A stretch of DNA of 64,000 nucleotides from Bremerella sp. JC817 (GTDB lineage: Bacteria > Planctomycetota > Planctomycetia > Pirellulales > Pirellulaceae), in the NCBI RefSeq assembly GCF_040718835.1, contig NZ_JBFEFG010000280.1:1103914-1167913 (forward strand), in the 5' to 3' direction. Position numbers and translations under genes: made by a program. Of this stretch, positions 1 through 10,275 are shown one piece after another; positions within the stretch are counted from its first letter, which is position 1; each line of letters starts with the position of its first letter. The notes under the pieces were generated by a model that did not search any database, had not been told where the DNA came from, and worked only from the letters and a program-made list of their open reading frames with translations.

Positions 1-2
1 GT

Positions 3-584
3 GATGAAGAAGTCACGTTAGAACGCGTTGGTCAGGCGATTGCCTGCTTCGAACGAACCGCCGTCAATGGTCGAACTCGGTTCGATGCGTTTCTGAAAGG
101 CAAGCAGGACGCGATGTCCGACTCGGCGATTCGAGGGATGGACTTGTTTCGCCGGGAAGCACGCTGCATGAATTGCCACCATGGGCCGATCTTCAGCGAC
201 GGCGAGTTCCACGAAGTGGGGCTCAGTTATTATGGCCGCAAGTACGAAGACCTCGGCCGGTACAACATCACCGGCCTGGCCGAAGATGTCGGTCGCTTCC
301 GCACGCCGCCACTTCGCGATGTGACTGCGACGCAGCCGCTGATGCACAATGGTCTTTTCCATCTGCCAGGCGTGCTAAACATGTACAACGCCGGTATGCC
401 GACCATCAAGCGGAAAGAGCACCAGCAAGACGACGAACTCTTTCCCGCGAAGTCGCCGCTGCTCAAACCGTTGGGTTTGAACAAGCAAGATCTCGCTGAT
501 CTCGCCGCGTTTCTCGGTTCGTTAGAAGAACCCAAGCTGCGAGTCCGTCCGCCGGAACTGCCAGGGCTGCATCCAGCACCTTGA
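3..584 (+). CDS. Di-heme cytochrome c peroxidase family protein, C-terminal part (partial)
   Basis: The reading frame is already open at the left edge, so the gene begins outside the window; about 193 residues remain. A c-type heme site CMNCH is followed by GPIFSDGEFHEVGL, and further on there is GRFRTPPLRDVTATQPLMHNG and a terminal helix LADLAAFLGSL. This is the C-terminal heme domain of the MauG/CCP-like family, which reduces peroxide or oxidises substrates in the periplasm. The distal methionine region (PLMHNG) fits the family. The other heme domain and signal peptide are not visible. It is convergent with the next gene, with a hairpin between them. Family assignment is firm; the true substrate is unknown. 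Confidence 0.85.
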   Translation, partial: DEEVTLERVGQAIACFERTAVNGRTRFDAFLKGKQDAMSDSAIRGMDLFRREARCMNCHHGPIFSDGEFHEVGLSYYGRKYEDLGRYNITGLAEDVGRFRTPPLRDVTATQPLMHNGLFHLPGVLNMYNAGMPTIKRKEHQQDDELFPAKSPLLKPLGLNKQDLADLAAFLGSLEEPKLRVRPPELPGLHPAP

Positions 585-597
585 GCCAATTGCGACG

Positions 598-624
598 CCA
601 GAACTCGAAGCAAACGAGTTCTGG
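598..624. terminator. Perfect hairpin between convergent genes
   Basis: A 10-bp perfect stem CCAGAACTCG / CGAGTTCTGG surrounds a 7-nt loop. It lies between the stop of the cytochrome gene and the stop of the minus-strand gene, so it could end transcription from both sides. There is no strong T-run, so it may not act as a classical intrinsic terminator. Confidence 0.5.
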
Positions 625-655
625 TCGGATGAATCAAATTCGCCGGAGAAGGCTG

Positions 656-877
656 TTAACGTTGCGGAGCCGCTTCGGGTGGTTTCGCACTGGAACCCTC
701 GGCCCGGGCTGGTTCGCCGTGGACATAGCTGTTACAGCCGCCATTGCCGGTGATTCGTAGATTGAACGGCTGCAGGTCTTCTTCGATGCAGAAGCCGGCC
801 GTTTGGTCGGTCACGCTGGCATCGGGTTCGATCTGCCACCACTTACAGTTTTTGCAAAGTCCCCAGTGATTACTCAT
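656..877 (-). CDS. Small cysteine-containing protein, unknown function
   Basis: The product is 73 aa. It starts MSNHWGLCKNCKWWQ and has four cysteines: a CKNC pair, one in GFCIEE and one in GGCNSY. This spacing resembles a small zinc-binding fold, but no family was recognised. The start is supported by an AGGAGA Shine-Dalgarno ending about 8 nt before the ATG. The C-terminus (GEPARAEGSSAKPPEAAPQR) looks disordered. Neighbours give no functional clue. Confidence 0.6.
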   Translation of the reverse strand: MSNHWGLCKNCKWWQIEPDASVTDQTAGFCIEEDLQPFNLRITGNGGCNSYVHGEPARAEGSSAKPPEAAPQR

Positions 878-1088
878 GGCTCGTCTCCTGTTTTAGACGG
901 AATGAGGCTCGGAATTAGGTAATCATTTAGGTGCACTTTGCGTGCCATTGTTGTTCGAATTAGCACGGCAAGGGGGGGCCTGAATTGCCTCTGGATTGTC
1001 AAACGGCCCCTACGAACTTCCCTCCCTTCGAGGTAACCTATTTACCGAGGCGAAGATTAGACATCGAAGTAGAAGGGCGGCATCTGCC

Positions 1089-3809
1089 ATGTATCACGAA
1101 GAACACGTACCGGGCCTGAACTTGTTGGTCGAACTTCTCGATCAGGTCGTGCGAGAGCAAGTTGGCGACGCGCTGGCCGAAACGATGGGCCGTATTCGTC
1201 GCATGTCGTTAGAGCGTCGGGCCGGTTTGCCAGACGCCGAAGAACGCCTGCTCGCCGAGATCGGACGTATTCCGAAGCAGCAACTCCGTAGCGTGATTCG
1301 CTGGCTGAGCCTCTATTTCGACCTGGCCAACCTGGCCGAAGATTACCACCGGGTGCGGATCCTTGACCTGCGTGCCGACGAGGCCGAAGCGGAAGGTTTG
1401 CCTCGCAGCGAATCGATTGCCGACGCGGTTCGTCAGTTGGCTGAAAGTGACTGCAGCGCTGCCAAGATGCAAGATTGGCTTGATCGTCTGGCGATCACGC
1501 CGGTGTTCACCGCTCATCCGAGCGAAGCGAAGCGTCGTACCACGCGGGAACTTCTGCGTCGGCTACGCGACCATTTGCCATTCCTGGAAGTCGAACCGAC
1601 CGACGAAGACTTCGATGCCGCATTGAGCGACCTGACGCTGCTATGGCAGACCGACTCTCTCCGTCCGCAGCGTCCCGGCGTGATGGGCGAAGTGGAACGA
1701 GGGCTCTTCTTCGCCGAAGCCCTGTGGGACGTCGCTCCGCAGATCTATCGCGAGATGCGAAAGGCATTGGCGCGGTACTTCCCGCACCATCAATTTGAAA
1801 TCAAACCGTTCCTGACGTTCGGCAGTTGGATCGGTGGCGATCGCGACGGTCATCCGTTCGTCACGGCCAAGGTTACCGAAACGACTTTGGGACTGCTGCG
1901 GAAGACCGCCCTGGAACGTCACCTCGCCTATTGCCGCGAACTCAAGAAGACGCTCGTTACGTCCGATCGCCAGGTGGAAGTCACCGGCGAAATTCGCGAG
2001 CGCCTGACCAAGGCGACCGAAAGCTGGGAAGAACTGCGAAACCGCCTGGAAGAGATCTCGCCAAGCGAAGTCTATCGCCGCTTCCTGAAGATGATCGAGT
2101 TCCGTCTCGAAGCTTCGCTGGGGCAGGTCTTTGTCGAAGGGGACGAGCATGTCGCCTATCACCAGCCGGACGAGCTGACCGAAGAGGTCGAACTGCTGCG
2201 GGACAGCATGCTCGAATATGGTGGCCGCCGTGTGGTCGAGCGTTACCTCGACCCGTGGAAAGATCGCCTGCTGACGTTTGGCTTCCACTTCTTCTCGCTT
2301 GACATTCGCCAGGATTCGGAAATCCATCGCAATGCCCTCCGCGAAATCTTGTTCGCCGACCTGCCGGCCGAGCAGGAGATCGAAGAATCGGAATGGCTGA
2401 AGAAGCTGGCCGACCTGAAACAGGTCCCGGCGATCGATACCGCGAAGCTCAGCGAGATGACGCAGGAAGTGCTGGCCACGTTTGGTGTCTTGGCCGATAC
2501 GATGGCTCGCGGCGGGCTGCGTCCGTTTGGTGGCTACGTGATCAGTATGACTCACCAGCCAACCGACGTGATCGCTGTGCTGTGGCTGTGGAACTATGTC
2601 TGGAATCAAAAGTACCCGGGCAAGCCGCGACCTTACCTGCCGATCTCGCCACTGTTTGAAACGATCGACGACTTGGAGCGTGCTCCGATCATCTTCGAGG
2701 CGATGCTGAAGCAGCCGGTTTATCGCGATTACTTGTCGCAGCAGCCACGGCTGGAACAGATGATCATGGTCGGCTATTCCGACAGCACGAAGGATGGTGG
2801 TTACCTCACCGCTTCCTGGAAGCTGCACCAGGCTCAAGAACGTCTGGCGGAAGTGGCCGCCAAGCACCATATCGAAATGACGATCTTCCACGGTCGTGGT
2901 GGTAGTCTTGGTCGTGGCGGCGGTCCGGCTGCTCGTGGTATTCAGTCGTTGCCACCGCAAGCCGTGGATGGCAAGCTGCGACTGACCGAACAAGGTGAAG
3001 TGCTGGCCGAACGGTACGACAACGCCGTGATCGCGCACCGTCACCTGGAACAGCTGACCAACGCCACGCTGCTGGTCAGTGCGTCGACCCCTTCCGACGA
3101 AATGGATAACTGGAAGGAAATGACCGAGTCGATGTCGCACGCGGCACTTACCAAGTATCGCGAGCTCGTTTCGCACGACGACTTCCTGAAGTACTTCGAT
3201 CAGGCCACGCCGATCAGCGAGATCGAAAGCCTGCCGATCGGTTCGCGGCCGGCACGTCGACGGCAACGAAGGTCGCTCAAAGACCTGCGTGCTATTCCGT
3301 GGACTTTCGCTTGGACCCAGTCGCGGCAGCTGCTGCCGGCCTGGTATGGCATGGGAACCGGTATCCGTTCATTCGTCGATGCCCATGAAGGGAACTGGGA
3401 ACCGCTGCAAGAGATGTATCAAGAGTGGCCCGTTTTCCAGGCCATCATCGACAACGCCGAATTGGCGCTGGCCAAGGCTGACATGGACATCGCCCGCGAC
3501 TACGCCGAACTGGCTGGCGTCGCGACCGACAGCATCTGGGCGCTGATCGATCAAGAGTATCGCTTGACCTGCGGTGCGATCTGTTTGATTCGCCAGCAGC
3601 ACGAACTGCTCGAGAAGATCGGTTGGTTGAATCGCAGCATTCGCAGCCGTAACCCTTATGTCGATCCTCTCAACCTGATTCAGATTCAACTGATGAAGCA
3701 GTCGCGCGAAAACGGTTCGTCCGAAGCGGAAGACGATCAGGATGGTTTGTCGCAGATGGTTCGTCTGACGATTCAAGGGATTGCCGCCGGTCTTCGCTCG
3801 ACCGGCTAA
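1089..3809 (+). CDS. ppc: Phosphoenolpyruvate carboxylase
   Basis: This cytosolic enzyme carboxylates PEP with bicarbonate to oxaloacetate, replenishing the TCA cycle. At 906 aa it has the usual family length. The signatures are in order: FTAHPSEAKRR with the catalytic His near residue 142, GSWIGGDRDGHPFVT, MVGYSDSTKDGGYLTASW near residue 563, the glycine loop FHGRGGSLGRGGGPAARG near residue 600, and the C-terminal LTIQGIAAGLRSTG. The frame stays open upstream to a TTG at 996. I chose the ATG at 1089 because the predicted N-terminus then aligns with the short N-terminus of known PEPCs, and a GAAGGGCGG stretch lies upstream. Allosteric sites were not checked. The call is secure. Confidence 0.95.
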   Translation: MYHEEHVPGLNLLVELLDQVVREQVGDALAETMGRIRRMSLERRAGLPDAEERLLAEIGRIPKQQLRSVIRWLSLYFDLANLAEDYHRVRILDLRADEAEAEGLPRSESIADAVRQLAESDCSAAKMQDWLDRLAITPVFTAHPSEAKRRTTRELLRRLRDHLPFLEVEPTDEDFDAALSDLTLLWQTDSLRPQRPGVMGEVERGLFFAEALWDVAPQIYREMRKALARYFPHHQFEIKPFLTFGSWIGGDRDGHPFVTAKVTETTLGLLRKTALERHLAYCRELKKTLVTSDRQVEVTGEIRERLTKATESWEELRNRLEEISPSEVYRRFLKMIEFRLEASLGQVFVEGDEHVAYHQPDELTEEVELLRDSMLEYGGRRVVERYLDPWKDRLLTFGFHFFSLDIRQDSEIHRNALREILFADLPAEQEIEESEWLKKLADLKQVPAIDTAKLSEMTQEVLATFGVLADTMARGGLRPFGGYVISMTHQPTDVIAVLWLWNYVWNQKYPGKPRPYLPISPLFETIDDLERAPIIFEAMLKQPVYRDYLSQQPRLEQMIMVGYSDSTKDGGYLTASWKLHQAQERLAEVAAKHHIEMTIFHGRGGSLGRGGGPAARGIQSLPPQAVDGKLRLTEQGEVLAERYDNAVIAHRHLEQLTNATLLVSASTPSDEMDNWKEMTESMSHAALTKYRELVSHDDFLKYFDQATPISEIESLPIGSRPARRRQRRSLKDLRAIPWTFAWTQSRQLLPAWYGMGTGIRSFVDAHEGNWEPLQEMYQEWPVFQAIIDNAELALAKADMDIARDYAELAGVATDSIWALIDQEYRLTCGAICLIRQQHELLEKIGWLNRSIRSRNPYVDPLNLIQIQLMKQSRENGSSEAEDDQDGLSQMVRLTIQGIAAGLRSTG

Positions 3810-3902
3810 CGGCTGGCGGGGGGAAACGCTAGGAATCTCATTTCGATGGGTTAAACTTACGTTCCTAGCCTCTGACCTTTTCCCACCATCCACCGTTCGA
3901 TC

Positions 3903-4985
3903 ATGTTTCGCATTCGCCACCTATATCTGTGGGGATGGTTCGCCCTCGCCATTGGTTGTGGTCCCACTGCCGATCTCTCGATTCCGCGGTTGCCGCCCAG
4001 GCCTGTGGTATGGCTGAACAATTGGCAGCCGGCCAAGGTCTCTGCCACACGCAGCGAAGCTGATCAGTACCTGCAGAAGGGAGACGCCCTGAAGGGGATG
4101 GGAATGTACGACGCGGCCAAGGAGCAATATCTGGCCGCCTCGAATGCTGATCCAGAATTCGCCTTTCCGATGTATCAACTGGCCTGTAACTACGAACTGG
4201 CCGGCCAGCATGACGATGCCGTCCTGGCATTCCGCGAAGCGATGGAACGCGGCTTCGACGACTTCCCCACAGCGGTCACCGACGAAGAGCTCGGCCGCAT
4301 TCGTCGACGAAGCGACTTCCAAAACGACTTGCAAATCATTCGAACGCGCTATCTTGTCGCGGCTCGAAAGCATGTCGGCCAACCGATCGCGGTCCGACCA
4401 GAAACCGACAAGCCTCCAGCAGGCTGGCCAGTCATCTTGATGCTGCATGGCTACGGCGATACCCATCTGAATTATCTGGACGAAGCGGAGCGATGGGCTC
4501 GGCAAGGGTTCGTGGCGATCGTGGTGCCAGGCAGCTTTCCGACCCACGGCGATACCTTCCAGTGGTCGCTCGATTCGTTCGAGACCACCCACGGCGACTT
4601 GCAGGCAATCGTGCATTCGCAGCTCTTGGATGGTGTGGTCGATCTGTCGAAGATCTATCTGCTGGGATTCTCGCAAGGGGCACTCCACGCGATGCTGGTG
4701 ACCGAGGCCCATGCCGACAAGTACGCCGGCGTCGTCGCGCTGTCGCCCGGCGGAAATATGATCCAGCAACTGGGGCGTCCGTCGCTCGATACGACCAAGG
4801 GCGCGGCCCGGATCGTCTTCATTCATGGCGAGCAAGAACCGCACGCCCCGCTGGTCAATATATGGGCGCGCGAATGTGGCAACGCGAAGTGGATGTTCGA
4901 GAGCCAGACTCACCCTGGGGGGCACCATTTTCCCGACGATTGGGAGCTACGTGTTCCGGCGATCGCGACCTTTCTATTGAAGTAA
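3903..4985 (+). CDS. TPR-containing alpha/beta hydrolase lipoprotein
   Basis: The product is 360 aa. The N-terminus MFRIRHLYLWGWFALAIGC looks like a lipoprotein signal with a lipidatable Cys at 19. Residues 51-118 form two TPR-like helical repeats (GDALKGMGMYDAAKEQYLAA and YELAGQHDDAVLAFREA). Residues 175-360 are an alpha/beta hydrolase with LHGYGDTHLN as oxyanion region, nucleophile elbow GFSQG (Ser257) and a His-rich HPGGHHF near 337-342 that can supply the catalytic His. It resembles the phospholipase/carboxylesterase group of serine esterases. The TPR-esterase combination suggests a membrane-anchored esterase with a protein partner; the substrate is not predictable. It stands alone between PEPC and the beta-helix gene. 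Confidence 0.8.
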   Translation: MFRIRHLYLWGWFALAIGCGPTADLSIPRLPPRPVVWLNNWQPAKVSATRSEADQYLQKGDALKGMGMYDAAKEQYLAASNADPEFAFPMYQLACNYELAGQHDDAVLAFREAMERGFDDFPTAVTDEELGRIRRRSDFQNDLQIIRTRYLVAARKHVGQPIAVRPETDKPPAGWPVILMLHGYGDTHLNYLDEAERWARQGFVAIVVPGSFPTHGDTFQWSLDSFETTHGDLQAIVHSQLLDGVVDLSKIYLLGFSQGALHAMLVTEAHADKYAGVVALSPGGNMIQQLGRPSLDTTKGAARIVFIHGEQEPHAPLVNIWARECGNAKWMFESQTHPGGHHFPDDWELRVPAIATFLLK

Positions 4986-5228
4986 CCACGCTCGGTTACT
5001 TGCTGCTAACAGCGCTGCAACTCGATATGCCTGAGATGTTTGCAGCGATCTCTCCGTTAACAGTTTCGTGCCCGCCTCGCAAGTTGTTCACTGAATTTAC
5101 AGTGATATTTAATTTTTGGAATTTTTGGTTGTCGTGTGAACATGCCCCTCTTAAGATCGGCAGTGCTCTACCCCTATCGGTGTTTTGTGGTGAAATAAAA
5201 ATCACTCCTCTATCCCAGGAAATGCCCC

Positions 5229-8033
5229 ATGGTGAGTCTTACCTCTCTTCTCAAGTCGGTATGTGACAATGGCAAATCGAGCCGCTCGGCCAAGTCTCGG
5301 CAAGCGGCCCAAAAACGGATGAAGCGGCGGATGAAGTTCGAGTCGGTCGAACAGCGTCAGATGCTCGACGCCGCCGGAATCTTGTACGTCGACCTCGACG
5401 CGACCGGCGCTGGCGACGGTTCCGATTGGACCAATGCCTACACCACGCTGGAAGCGGCGTTGTCGCAGGCTTCGTTGACCGAAGGCGCGGATGAAATTCG
5501 CGTGGCGGAAGGTGTCTACACGCCGACCAACGGAACCAGCACGGGCCGGCTTTCGACCTATATCGTCGTCGATGGCGTGACGATCAAAGGTGGTTACTCC
5601 GCCAACTTGAATAACCCTGAGCAGCGCAACACCAACGTGTTCGTCACGACATTGAGTGGCGATCTGGGCGTGCTGGACGATAACAGCGACAACGCCCATA
5701 ACGTGCTGACGATTGTTGACGCGGGCGTCGTACTGGATGGTTTAGAAATCGTCGACGGCAACGCGATCGGATCGAACCTGCATAGCAGTGGCGGCGGGAT
5801 CTACGTCTCAGGTGCCACGCTAACGATCAACGATGTCGACTTCTTGGACAACACCGGTTCGTCGGGTGGCGGCCTGACCGCAAACAACGGAACCGTGTTG
5901 ACCATCACCAACAGTAACTTCGAGCGCAATCACTCGAACTACGGTGGTGGTATGAACGCCAACAACAGCACGATCGTGCTCGACTCGGTGAACTTCATCG
6001 ACAACACCTCCGGCGCGTTTGGTGGTGGCCTGATGACCAATCAGACCGACGTCGTCGTGACCAACAGCAACTTCGACGGGAACTCGGCTGCCAACGGTAC
6101 CGGCGGTGGTGCGTTCCTGTACCGCGGTCAGATGACGATCGACAATGTCGACTTCGAAGACAACTTCGCTCGCTATGGCGGTGGGATCGCGGTGGAGTCG
6201 AACACCGGCACGATCATCGACAGCTACTTCGACGGCAACACCGCCACGGCCGAAGGGGGAGCGATCCGTGGTTTGCGAAGCACGACCAACGTCGAGCAGT
6301 CGCGGATCTACAGCAACAGCTCCAGCAGCGTCGGTGGTGGTGTCTCGGGACGCGACTCGGTATTCAACATCGATTCGACGCGTTTGATCAACAACACGGC
6401 TGTGAACTCTGGCGGCGCGGTGATGATGATCGGCGGGGCTTCGTTCACGATGAACGATTCTCTGGTGCAAGGAAGCGATGCGAATGAAGGTGGTGCGATG
6501 ACGCTCAACAGCGGCAGCTACCTGGTTGAAAACAGCCGCTTCATCGACAACACCTCACAGTTCCGTGGTGGTGCTATCCTGGTGAACACCGGCGCCGGGC
6601 AGATCAATGGCTCGAGGTTTACCGACAACGTCACCGGCGGTTCGGGCGGTGCCTTGGAAATCCGAGGAAGCGGCGGTCTGATCGTTTCGGACTCGCAGTT
6701 CCTCCGTAACCAGTCGAACTCGAGCGGCGGTGCCATCAATATGGTTTCGGGCGAACTGCAACTGTTCGACAGTGTGCTGCGGGACAACACCGCTCTCATC
6801 CAAGGTGGGGCGGTCGCCATGATGGAACCTCAACCGATCACGATTGCTGGTTCGGTACTGGAAGGGAACACAACCCAGGAAATCGCCGGGGCTGTCTTTA
6901 TCAATGGTGGCAACTTCACCATCGACGACAGCAGGTTCCAAGACAACAGCACGCCGAACCAGGGCGGGGCGGTCTATGCCATCGGGGGAACTGGTGTCGT
7001 AACCGATTCGATCTTTGGTGGAAACTCGGGTCGCTCTGGCGGCGGTATCTTCTTCAGCGGCAACGGCATCACCATCGATGGAACGCGGTTCCAGGAGAAC
7101 TCCGCGTCGCAAGAAGGGGGCGGTCTGTTTGCTACTGGTCAGGTCCAGCTGACTTATTCGCGGTTCATCGATAACTTCGGCGCCAGCCGAGGCGGCGGTG
7201 CCGTGCTGCAAAACGGGAACGCTTACATCAGCGACTCGGTTTTCCAGGGGGGCGTGTCGAACAACAACGCTGGTGGCCTTTTCCTGGGCGGAAACCTCAC
7301 GACGAATGTCTACGACACCCGCTTCATCGAGAACGATGGTAACCGTGGTGGTGCGGTCTTCGTGGCGGGTTCAACTGCCAACTTCTACGATTCGATCTTC
7401 TCGCGGAATACGGCCAACTTCACCGCCGGTTTGCACAACAACTTTGGCAACGTGACGGTGACCGATACACGCTTCATCGATAACATCGCCGATGTCAGCA
7501 CCGGTGCGTTGATCAACTTCCGTGGAACGACCGTTGTGCGGAACTCGACCTTCACCGGCAACCAGGCCCTGGGGATGAATCCGCAGAACTATTCGTTTAC
7601 CGTGGGCGTGGGTGGTGCGATTGAAAACGCCGGCCCGGTCGGCACGTTGGAAGTGTACGACTCGGTCCTGCGGAACAACTACGCCGCGACGTACGGCGGT
7701 GGTATCCAGATCGGTTCTGGCAGCACGACCATCCTGGAAGGGAATCGCTATGTCGACAACTTCGCCGGTATCCAAGGTGGTGCGGTCAACAGTCGTGGGT
7801 ATGTTCGCATGACCGACGAGTACTTTGCCCGCAACGAAGCTGGAGAGAAGGGGGGCGCAATCTTCAACGGTGGCGACCTCGCGATTGTCGACAGCTTCTT
7901 CAAGAACAACGAAGCAACCGGCACGATGCAGGTAGAAGGTCTCGGCGACGAGATCTACAACACGATCGACTCGTTGTTCGCGATCGATGAAGACACCGTC
8001 ATCGACGAAGATGGCATCTACCAAGAGGTTTAG
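5229..8033 (+). CDS. Large Pmp-like right-handed beta-helix surface protein
   Basis: The product is 934 aa. A basic N-terminus leads into KFESVEQRQMLDAAG, a degenerate version of the LEPR-XLL motif (LExRxLL) that marks many planctomycete secreted giants. Residues 55-150 begin with YVDLDATGAGDGSDW, the usual opening of a secreted beta-helix. From about 170 to 900 there are roughly 25 imperfect repeats that alternate FxDN or FxxN with GGG/GGA[ILV], for example SRFIDNTSQFRGGAILV. This is the pattern of chlamydial polymorphic outer-membrane proteins, but no autotransporter barrel follows; the C-terminus is acidic. The start has an AGGA about 9 nt upstream. Role inferred: exported adhesive or cell-envelope protein. 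Confidence 0.8.
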   Translation: MVSLTSLLKSVCDNGKSSRSAKSRQAAQKRMKRRMKFESVEQRQMLDAAGILYVDLDATGAGDGSDWTNAYTTLEAALSQASLTEGADEIRVAEGVYTPTNGTSTGRLSTYIVVDGVTIKGGYSANLNNPEQRNTNVFVTTLSGDLGVLDDNSDNAHNVLTIVDAGVVLDGLEIVDGNAIGSNLHSSGGGIYVSGATLTINDVDFLDNTGSSGGGLTANNGTVLTITNSNFERNHSNYGGGMNANNSTIVLDSVNFIDNTSGAFGGGLMTNQTDVVVTNSNFDGNSAANGTGGGAFLYRGQMTIDNVDFEDNFARYGGGIAVESNTGTIIDSYFDGNTATAEGGAIRGLRSTTNVEQSRIYSNSSSSVGGGVSGRDSVFNIDSTRLINNTAVNSGGAVMMIGGASFTMNDSLVQGSDANEGGAMTLNSGSYLVENSRFIDNTSQFRGGAILVNTGAGQINGSRFTDNVTGGSGGALEIRGSGGLIVSDSQFLRNQSNSSGGAINMVSGELQLFDSVLRDNTALIQGGAVAMMEPQPITIAGSVLEGNTTQEIAGAVFINGGNFTIDDSRFQDNSTPNQGGAVYAIGGTGVVTDSIFGGNSGRSGGGIFFSGNGITIDGTRFQENSASQEGGGLFATGQVQLTYSRFIDNFGASRGGGAVLQNGNAYISDSVFQGGVSNNNAGGLFLGGNLTTNVYDTRFIENDGNRGGAVFVAGSTANFYDSIFSRNTANFTAGLHNNFGNVTVTDTRFIDNIADVSTGALINFRGTTVVRNSTFTGNQALGMNPQNYSFTVGVGGAIENAGPVGTLEVYDSVLRNNYAATYGGGIQIGSGSTTILEGNRYVDNFAGIQGGAVNSRGYVRMTDEYFARNEAGEKGGAIFNGGDLAIVDSFFKNNEATGTMQVEGLGDEIYNTIDSLFAIDEDTVIDEDGIYQEV

Positions 8034-8065
8034 TGCCTCGGCAGTTGCTTTCGACAGTTCACTCG

Positions 8066-8102
8066 AAGGCCAGGTCTCGCACTGCGGGGCTTGGCCTTTT
8101 TC
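8066..8102 (+). terminator. Intrinsic terminator after the beta-helix gene
   Basis: AAGGCCA pairs with TGGCCTT and is followed directly by TTTT. It lies about 30 nt past the stop codon. Confidence 0.7.
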
Positions 8103-8245
8103 TGTAGCGGGGGAGGATCGAATCGCGAGAAAATGCGTGACGTAATGCAAATATCCCGCGACATTGACCTGCGGAAACCATTAAAACATACTGACTAGAC
8201 CCCCTTCGACTCCAACCTTTCGCTTTGCTTTCCCTGGGAGTGTCC

Positions 8246-9715
<1,470 letters not shown>

Positions 9716-9720
9716 GTCCC

Positions 9721-9894
9721 ATGCCGATGTTGCCCCACGAACTAATCTCGATGCCTATGACGGCCTTCGTGCAAGGCATCGGGATTTTCGAGTTGATGAT
9801 CTTGCTGGCGGTCATCGGCTTCTTCGTGGGGATGGCCATTCTGGCCGTGGTCGTGATTGTTTTGGCGGTGATGGCGGCGTTGAAATCGAAGTGA
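9721..9894 (+). CDS. Small single-span membrane protein, 57 aa
   Basis: The frame opens 5 nt after the sulfatase stop with ATG and encodes MPMLPHELISMPMTAFVQGI, a hydrophobic segment rich in Leu, Ile, Val and Ala (about residues 22-52), and ends AALKSK. Composition and spacing suggest a real small membrane protein in the sulfatase transcript. The Shine-Dalgarno is weak, and internal ATGs at 9727 or 9751 could be used instead. No family was recognised. Confidence 0.5.
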   Translation: MPMLPHELISMPMTAFVQGIGIFELMILLAVIGFFVGMAILAVVVIVLAVMAALKSK

Positions 9895-10006
9895 TTGAAA
9901 CCCCAGTGGCCACGATGCATGAGTCGAAGTCGATCGGTCTTGAGGATAGCCGCAGGATCGAGGGGCGTAAGCCCGCTGCAGTAAGCCGATTCAGGGCGAC
10001 TTGAGC

Positions 10007-10033
10007 GAAAATTGCCTGCTAGCGGCGATTTTC
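10007..10033. terminator. Hairpin in the gene-free stretch 9895-10275
   Basis: GAAAATTGCC and GGCGATTTTC form a 10-bp stem (one G-T pair) around TGCTAGC. It has no T-run, so the terminator role is tentative. The rest of 9895-10275 holds no convincing gene; it presumably carries the promoter of the next gene. Confidence 0.35.
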
Positions 10034-10275
10034 CAGGAATTTGCCCTAGGAGCTTCGCGGCCATTTGGTTAGCCTTTGAAAACTTTACAAGTCGGCGATA
10101 AGAACCCCTGAGGCTGAACGGATTGACGCCGGGGATCGTATCGAAATCGGCTGTTTGTGCTCCGATGATCCCAACAACCATAGGGAGGCACGACAGCAAA
10201 GTCTCAAATTGTTGTCACGAGGCCATTGCATGAAGCGACGGCGTTGTCGGCAACCCAATCGCCTGGAGCCTGCTG

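Noticed and set aside
1641..3266. Long open frame on the minus strand inside the PEP carboxylase gene
   Set aside because: It is a shadow of the high-GC codon use of ppc; the protein shows no domain and ppc is certain.
5800..7900. Many short near-repeats that might be taken for a CRISPR array
   Set aside because: They are the degenerate codons of the beta-helix repeats; spacing and sequence are irregular and the frame is open throughout.
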